This document shows positions 15,173 to 18,856 of a stretch of DNA of 18,856 nucleotides, piece after piece. The notes below the pieces were generated by a model that saw only the letters and a list, made by a program, of their open reading frames with translations, was not told the origin of the DNA and did no database searches. The translations under genes were made by a program, and so were the position numbers. Positions within the stretch are counted from its first letter, which is position 1. Each line of letters starts with the position of its first letter. Source of the DNA: an uncultured Lachnospiraceae bacterium (GTDB lineage Bacteria > Bacillota > Clostridia > Lachnospirales > Lachnospiraceae); contig CAMNQN010000039.1 in assembly GCA_946549155.1 (NCBI GenBank), positions 1-18,856 on the forward strand, in the 5' to 3' direction.

Positions 15173-16969
15173 GTGGATAGAAATGAGAAAAATAAAGACG
15201 AAAAAAGAATATTTGCGCGGAAACTGCATTTTCCCGGGCGGCGGAATATACAGTCTCAATTCTTATTTGTCTGTCTTTTTATCAGTATGGTTTCCCTGCT
15301 GCTGCTGGCTGTGATTTTTCTGTGCAGCTCTTATCGGATGACGGTAAAAAGTACCTCGGAGGAGGTGGCCGTTAACCTGGAGATGGCCAGCAATCTGCTG
15401 GATATTCAGGCCCTGGAGGTGGAGACCCTGGCCAGGGATATTCTGAATAATTCGGTGATTTATGGCAGCCTTACAGAAAAACCGGAGGAAGGCGCGGCGC
15501 TCTATCCGGATGCGGCCGCCGCTAAAAGCATTACAAAGGAACTGAAACGGCTTTGTCTGAACAACCGGGACATTGCTTCCATCTATCTGTTTAACTGGGA
15601 TGGGTTTGAATACTGTTACCGGCGCAGTGTACAGTCCACAAGCTTTTCCTTCGATCTGAAAGAAAATCTGAATGAGCCCTGGTATAAGAAAACCATGGAT
15701 GCAAAAGGATATGAACAATATTTTCTTACGAATGTAACTTCCCGTCCCGCAGGGGACGGCGGAGTTTATTCTGTTTCTATCGCAAAATTGATGCTGGATC
15801 TTGCCACGAACCAGCCGGTAGGGCTTTTGATTATTAATGTAAATTCTGATCATTACCGGAATGTGTTCCCGGCCATCAATGAGATGGAAATGGGTTATGC
15901 CATAGCGGACCCTTCCATGGAAACAGTGGGATATGTTTCCGCCGGAACGGATATGACGGATGAGATCAGGAAAGTGGTGCTTCATGATTTAAAGGGAGAG
16001 GGGGAAGGAAACTCCCCCTATATTATCACATCCAATGTGAATCAGAGAACAGGCTGGGTATTATATCATATTGTAAAAAAGAGTCATTATATTGAAAGTC
16101 TGCGGCTGGTGCTGATATCAATGCTGATGGGGCTTCTTTCTTTGTTCGGGCTGTCTTACCTGCTTTCAGCTTTCGCTTCCAGGAAAATTACCTGCCCTCT
16201 GCATCAGCTGAGCCATGCGATCCGGGAGGTGCAGGATACAGGCTATCCCCCAAAGAATCTTGTATTTGAGGAGGATGAGGTGGGCAGTATCGGAAAGCAG
16301 TTTTTGTCTCTGTTCCAGCAAAATGAAGAATTGACGGAAAAGGTGACCGCTATCTCCGTACTTCAAAAGGAGGCAGAGCTAAAAGCGCTCCAGGCCCAGA
16401 TTAATCCCCATTTTCTATATAATTCCCTCTCAGCCATCTACTGGCTGTCCAAAAGCGGGCGGATGGAGGATGCGGCTCAGATGTCCATCACTTTGTCAGA
16501 GCTTTTTAAGGCCATGGTGAACCGGAATGGGGACGATTTTGTGACGGTGGAGGAGGAGCTGCATTATATCAGGCAGTATCTGTATATTCAGAATGTACGT
16601 TTTAACGGGAGAATCCAGATTTCCCAGAGTATTGATCAGGAGCTTTATTCGGAGCGTATTTTGAAGCTGATTTTGCAGCCCATTGTGGAAAATGCCGTGA
16701 TTCACGGGCTGGAGCCTAAATTGGGGGAATGGAAGCTGGAGATAAAGGGCATGCGCCAGCAGGAGTTTATGATTTTTACGATTCAGGATAACGGTGTGGG
16801 GATGGATGTGGAGCTGGCTACAAGGCAGGGTTATGCGCTGCGCAATGTGATGAGGAGAATCCAGCTGCGATACGGGGATTCCTGCGGATGCAAAATCGTC
16901 AGCAGAATCGGCCAGGGGACTGAGGTGACGGTTCAATTGAAAATCGAAAATGCCGGCAGTCAGAATTAG
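15173..16969 (+). CDS. YesM-like sensor histidine kinase (module B)
   Basis: Membrane sensor kinase (598 aa) starting at GTG, supported by GAGGGG (15160-15165) 7 bases upstream. A basic, hydrophilic N-terminus (1-27) precedes helix 1 (about 29-52). The extracytoplasmic region (53-308) differs from that of the module A kinase, which implies another signal. Helix 2 is about 310-336, with a HAMP-like region to 385 (SRKITCPLHQLSHAI). The phospho-accepting H413 is in QAQINPHFLYNSLSAIYW (407-424). The ATPase domain has LILQPIVENAVIHGLE (499-514, N507), DNGVGM (539-544) and GQGTEVTVQL. It sits 24 bases after the permease and 72 bases before its response regulator. Confidence 0.92.
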   Translation: MDRNEKNKDEKRIFARKLHFPGRRNIQSQFLFVCLFISMVSLLLLAVIFLCSSYRMTVKSTSEEVAVNLEMASNLLDIQALEVETLARDILNNSVIYGSLTEKPEEGAALYPDAAAAKSITKELKRLCLNNRDIASIYLFNWDGFEYCYRRSVQSTSFSFDLKENLNEPWYKKTMDAKGYEQYFLTNVTSRPAGDGGVYSVSIAKLMLDLATNQPVGLLIINVNSDHYRNVFPAINEMEMGYAIADPSMETVGYVSAGTDMTDEIRKVVLHDLKGEGEGNSPYIITSNVNQRTGWVLYHIVKKSHYIESLRLVLISMLMGLLSLFGLSYLLSAFASRKITCPLHQLSHAIREVQDTGYPPKNLVFEEDEVGSIGKQFLSLFQQNEELTEKVTAISVLQKEAELKALQAQINPHFLYNSLSAIYWLSKSGRMEDAAQMSITLSELFKAMVNRNGDDFVTVEEELHYIRQYLYIQNVRFNGRIQISQSIDQELYSERILKLILQPIVENAVIHGLEPKLGEWKLEIKGMRQQEFMIFTIQDNGVGMDVELATRQGYALRNVMRRIQLRYGDSCGCKIVSRIGQGTEVTVQLKIENAGSQN

Positions 16970-17041
16970 AAAAACGGAACGTGTCCCGTTTCGTGTGGGT
17001 ACAGGACAGGGAACCGATATGGTAAAGGGGGAAAGGGAAGG

Positions 17042-18145
17042 ATGAAAAGGATATTTCTGGTGGATGATGAGCCTCTGGTGACGGATACAATCAAAAATCT
17101 GGTGGACTGGAACCGGTATGGAATGGATATCTGCGGAGTGGCCAACGATGGAGTTTCCGCAAAGGCGGCGATTCTGGAAATGAGGCCGAATCTGGTAATC
17201 ACGGATATCCGGATGCCGGGGATGAACGGCCTGGATCTGATTGCGTCTGTTCAGAGGAAGCTTCCGGATACCCTTTTTGCTATTATCAGCGGATATAATG
17301 ATTTTGCTTATATCCGGGCAGCCCTCCGGCTGAATGTGGTGGATTATCTGGATAAGCCGGTAACAGTGGAAAAAATAGAATCTATGCTGCAGGAGGTACA
17401 GCAGATTTTTCAGGAGAAGGATGCTCTTGCGGAGAAAAAATATACGGATTTTTTCGACGGTGCAGCTGAAGGGGAAGCTGTCCGGAAAGGGGTGGAGGGA
17501 CAGATAAAACCGGGATTTCAGGACCAGCTTGGATTGCTTCTGCGCACGGCGGAATGGCAGAGAGCGGAGGAAGCTGTTGAAAAAATCCTTCAGCAGATGG
17601 AGGAGCTTCGGCCTAATCCGGATCTGGTACGGCATATCTGTCTGAAAATTATTTACCTGAGTATTTCCATCTGTTCGGAGTCCGGAAAAGAGTATACGAA
17701 GGATGGACGGCCATTGCTGCCCCATGTGGAGATCGCTTCCATGAACCGGGCGAAAGATGTGAGGGCATGGACCCAGGAGACGTTTCATGAGATCGTAAAC
17801 TGGCAGAAGGAGCGCCGGGACCAGGTGGGACATAAGGACATCGTGAAGGCGAAGCGGTATATTGACGAGCATTACGGGGAAGCCATTACGCTGCAGATGC
17901 TGGCGGATATGTGTTACATGAACCAGAACTATTTCAGCGCTGTTTTCCGGGATCAGGTGGGGATGAATTACGTGAAATATCTAAATATGGTGAGGATGGA
18001 ACATGCTAAGAGTATGCTGCGGGAGGGAAAGAAAATCAAGGTGATCAGTGAAAAGTGCGGTTTTCAGAATACGCGCTACTTCAGCGAGAAGTTTAAAAGC
18101 TATACGGGGGTTACGCCGGAACAATACAGAAGCGGGAACAGTTGA
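17042..18145 (+). CDS. YesN-like AraC-type response regulator (module B)
   Basis: Response regulator (367 aa) partnered with the kinase before it. The receiver domain (1-120) has D8/D9, phospho-accepting D55 in VITDIRMPGMNG, S83 in ISGYNDF and K105 in YLDKP. A middle helical region (120-262) of unknown role is followed by the AraC/XylS DNA-binding domain (265-363), which ends in the usual RYFSEKFKSYTGVTPEQYR (345-363). A GGGAAGG-rich ribosome site lies just upstream of the ATG. It probably controls module B. I see no convincing intrinsic terminator after it; the AT-rich stretch 18146-18223 only forms weak AT stems. Confidence 0.92.
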   Translation: MKRIFLVDDEPLVTDTIKNLVDWNRYGMDICGVANDGVSAKAAILEMRPNLVITDIRMPGMNGLDLIASVQRKLPDTLFAIISGYNDFAYIRAALRLNVVDYLDKPVTVEKIESMLQEVQQIFQEKDALAEKKYTDFFDGAAEGEAVRKGVEGQIKPGFQDQLGLLLRTAEWQRAEEAVEKILQQMEELRPNPDLVRHICLKIIYLSISICSESGKEYTKDGRPLLPHVEIASMNRAKDVRAWTQETFHEIVNWQKERRDQVGHKDIVKAKRYIDEHYGEAITLQMLADMCYMNQNYFSAVFRDQVGMNYVKYLNMVRMEHAKSMLREGKKIKVISEKCGFQNTRYFSEKFKSYTGVTPEQYRSGNS

Positions 18146-18223
18146 AGAAAATTTCAAATTTTATTAATAAGAAACTTAATATATGAAAAAAAAGTATTTT
18201 AAAGAACTAGAAACAAATTATCA

Positions 18224-18252
18224 TTGAAAATATTGAATATTGATGGTATGAT
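18224..18252 (+). promoter_or_regulatory. Promoter of the holin-like toxin mRNA
   Basis: The -35 box TTGAAA (18224-18229) and -10 box TATGAT (18247-18252) have a 17-base spacer, and TGG just before the -10 makes it an extended -10. The predicted start near 18259 places a small GGCA/TGCC hairpin at the extreme 5' end of the RNA. Confidence 0.75.
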
Positions 18253-18259
18253 AATTTTG

Positions 18260-18418
18260 CGGCAGAAGTGCCAAGAAAGAGTACCCATGACAGGGCGCTA
18301 AGCTTTCGGAAGACGCTTGTTTAGCGCCGACCGGATCGGAGCGTAGAGGTAGCCTCCCGAGCCTTAAAAACCGTAGCCTTTATGGTGACGGAATAAACAG
18401 GAAGGGAGGTGCGTAATT
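18260..18418 (+). promoter_or_regulatory. Long structured leader of the toxin mRNA
   Basis: About 160 nt of leader precede a 38-codon gene. It can form GGCA/TGCC at 18261-18272 and a strong stem GGCGCTAA (18294-18301) with TTAGCGCC (18321-18328). GCCTCCC (18352-18358) is complementary to the Shine-Dalgarno GGGAGGT (18404-18410), counting one G-U pair. The same CCTC can pair instead with GAGG (18346-18349), so two alternative folds exist. Hiding the ribosome site in the full-length RNA is known for several type I toxins; that it occurs here is inferred from pairing alone. Confidence 0.6.
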
Positions 18419-18535
18419 ATGACGGCTTATGAGATTTTGTCTCTTGGCATTGGCATACTAACTTTGTTGATTACCTTTGGTAGCTTGATGGTTGCGTTTC
18501 TTGCCTTTCTTGACAGAAAGAACAAGAAGAAATAA
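18419..18535 (+). CDS. Putative holin-like type I toxin (Hol_Tox/TxpA-BsrG type)
   Basis: Small membrane peptide (38 aa). The short polar start MTAYEILSL resembles the conserved N-terminus of TxpA and BsrG (T-x-Y-E-S-L). One hydrophobic helix spans about 5-31 and the tail DRKNKKK is strongly basic. This is the pattern of the Putative Holin-like Toxin family; such peptides insert in the membrane and stop growth when their antisense RNA is lost. The ATG at 18419 has GGGAGG (18404-18409) 9 bases upstream. Its own promoter, a long leader, and a convergent antisense transcript overlapping the 3' end complete the type I layout. The stop codon lies in the antisense terminator region. The alternative is a small membrane protein with no toxin function. 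Confidence 0.8.
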   Translation: MTAYEILSLGIGILTLLITFGSLMVAFLAFLDRKNKKK

Positions 18536-18567
18536 AAATGCCTATCCTGTCGGCCTACAGGATAGGC
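18530..18567 (-). terminator. Terminator of the antisense RNA
   Basis: A perfect 11-bp stem, GCCTATCCTGT (18540-18550) with ACAGGATAGGC (18557-18567) and a 6-base loop. Read on the - strand it is followed by ATTTTTATTTC, a good U tract. On the + strand no T run follows, so it should stop only the antisense transcript. The U tract lies on the toxin stop codon and last lysine codon. Confidence 0.8.
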
Positions 18568-18600
18568 GATGTCCGTAAGGACAATCAAAACCCTTGAGAG

Positions 18601-18629
18601 GCATCCACTTTGGAGTGGGTGCTCTTTCT
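18601..18629 (+). terminator. Terminator of the toxin mRNA
   Basis: GCATCCACT (18601-18609) pairs with AGTGGGTGC (18614-18622), nine pairs including one G-T, around TTGG, followed by TCTTTCT. The stem can be extended by flanking AGAG/CTTT with a bulge. It lies 65 bases after the toxin stop codon and just short of the antisense start, so the two transcripts end within each other. Confidence 0.65.
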
Positions 18630-18635
18630 ATATCT

Positions 18636-18664
18636 AATATATCACTAATTTAAATTTTTATCAA
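18636..18664 (-). promoter_or_regulatory. Promoter of the antisense RNA
   Basis: On the - strand, -35 TTGATA (18659-18664) and -10 TATATT (18636-18641) are 17 bases apart, with TGA immediately before the -10 (extended -10). The upstream region on that strand is very AT-rich, which could act as an UP element. It looks stronger than the sense promoter, as expected for a labile antitoxin RNA. Initiation is expected near 18629. Confidence 0.75.
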
Positions 18665-18761
18665 TGAAAAATTATAATGTTTTTTCTCAGCATATTTTTA
18701 TAGTTACTGTTCAGGTGAATGTTCTTCGTGTTTTGTTAGTTAGCAGGACGCAGGAAAAGAC
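18665..18761. other. AT-rich stretch without a recognisable gene
   Basis: I see no supported reading frame, hairpin or promoter here apart from the AT-rich upstream flank of the antisense promoter. Base use still looks natural, unlike the sequence that follows. Confidence 0.5.
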
Positions 18762-18856
18762 GGGGCCCGGGGGGGGGGGGGCGGGGGGCCGGCCGGCGCG
18801 CGCGGAGTAGGGGGTGGTTTTGGTAGAAGTATAAAAAAAAAAAAAAAAAATAAAAG
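18762..18856. other. Low-complexity contig end, probable artefact
   Basis: A run of 13 G (18769-18781), a GC-only block with GGCCGGCC and CGCGCGCG, and a run of 18 A (18833-18850) lie together at the very end. Base composition is unlike anything else in the window. Runs of G are a known product of two-colour short-read chemistry, and such tails are common at assembly ends. It should not be read as biology without raw-read support. Confidence 0.75.

Larger units (their letters stand above)
18530..18629 (-). ncRNA. Antisense RNA antitoxin, RatA/SR4-like in position
   Basis: Predicted RNA of about 100 nt, read leftwards from the promoter at 18636-18664 and ending at the hairpin 18540-18567. It would be complementary to the last codons, stop codon and whole 3' untranslated part of the toxin mRNA, including the sense terminator stem. 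In TxpA/RatA and BsrG/SR4 of Bacillus subtilis the antisense RNA also overlaps the 3' end and promotes decay of the toxin mRNA. No sequence match to those RNAs is claimed; the call rests on layout and signals. Confidence 0.7.

Noticed and set aside
16971..16991. Small AAACGG/CCGTTT hairpin between the module B kinase and regulator as a terminator
   Set aside because: The stem is only six pairs and no T run follows directly; the regulator is expected on the same transcript.
16496..17872. Long - strand open frame (458 codons) across the module B kinase and regulator
   Set aside because: It lies opposite two clear protein genes on the + strand. Its translation is rich in histidine, leucine and isoleucine with no family pattern, as expected for the shadow of biased codons.
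18146..18223. Intrinsic terminator after the module B regulator
   Set aside because: Only short AT-only pairings (AAAAT/ATTTT) are possible and no stable GC-containing stem precedes a T run.
18260..18418. The structured toxin leader as a metabolite riboswitch
   Set aside because: I recognise no known riboswitch core, and the gene it controls plus the antisense RNA explain it better as a type I toxin leader.

Overview
The window reads as a piece of chromosome from a Gram-positive, low-to-mid GC gut-type anaerobe of the Clostridia, most likely a Lachnospiraceae member. This is inferred from the strong AGGAGG-type ribosome sites, occasional TTG and GTG starts, Sec signal peptides, and repeated CUT1 sugar ABC transporters coupled to YesM/YesN-type two-component systems. 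All protein-coding genes I can support lie on the + strand. No tRNA, rRNA, CRISPR array or transposase is visible.

Layout. (1) 201-2288: a promoter, a secreted zinc-dependent N-acetylmuramoyl-L-alanine amidase, then a membrane-anchored serine hydrolase of the class A beta-lactamase fold. Both probably act on the cell envelope. (2) 2432-5995: three cytoplasmic enzymes, a GH30 glycoside hydrolase, a GH88/GH105-type unsaturated glycosidase and a YqhD-type iron/zinc alcohol dehydrogenase. (3) 6088-11970: module A, in the order promoter, solute-binding protein, internal GC-rich hairpin, two permeases, YesM-like histidine kinase, short AraC-type response regulator, and a strong intrinsic terminator. 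(4) 12078-18145: module B, a second set in the same order (binding protein, two permeases, kinase, AraC-type regulator). (5) 18224-18664: a compact type I toxin-antitoxin locus. It has a 38-residue Hol_Tox/TxpA-like membrane peptide with a long structured leader, and a convergent antisense RNA with its own promoter and terminator. (6) 18762-18856: low-complexity sequence that looks like a contig-end artefact.

How it fits together (inference). Each kinase probably senses a sugar or oligosaccharide outside the cell and drives its AraC-type partner to switch on the neighbouring transporter. Neither module encodes an ATPase, so a shared MsmK/UgpC-type ATPase elsewhere would have to power both. 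Imported oligosaccharides could then be cleaved by the GH30 and GH105-like enzymes, with the dehydrogenase handling an aldehyde or keto product, but no substrate can be named from sequence. Both binding proteins lack a lipobox cysteine, which is odd for a Gram-positive cell.

The most interesting element is the toxin locus at the 3' end. Both promoters have near-consensus boxes with 17-base spacers, the two transcripts would overlap tail to tail by about 100 nt, the antisense terminator lies across the toxin stop codon, and the leader can pair with the toxin Shine-Dalgarno sequence.
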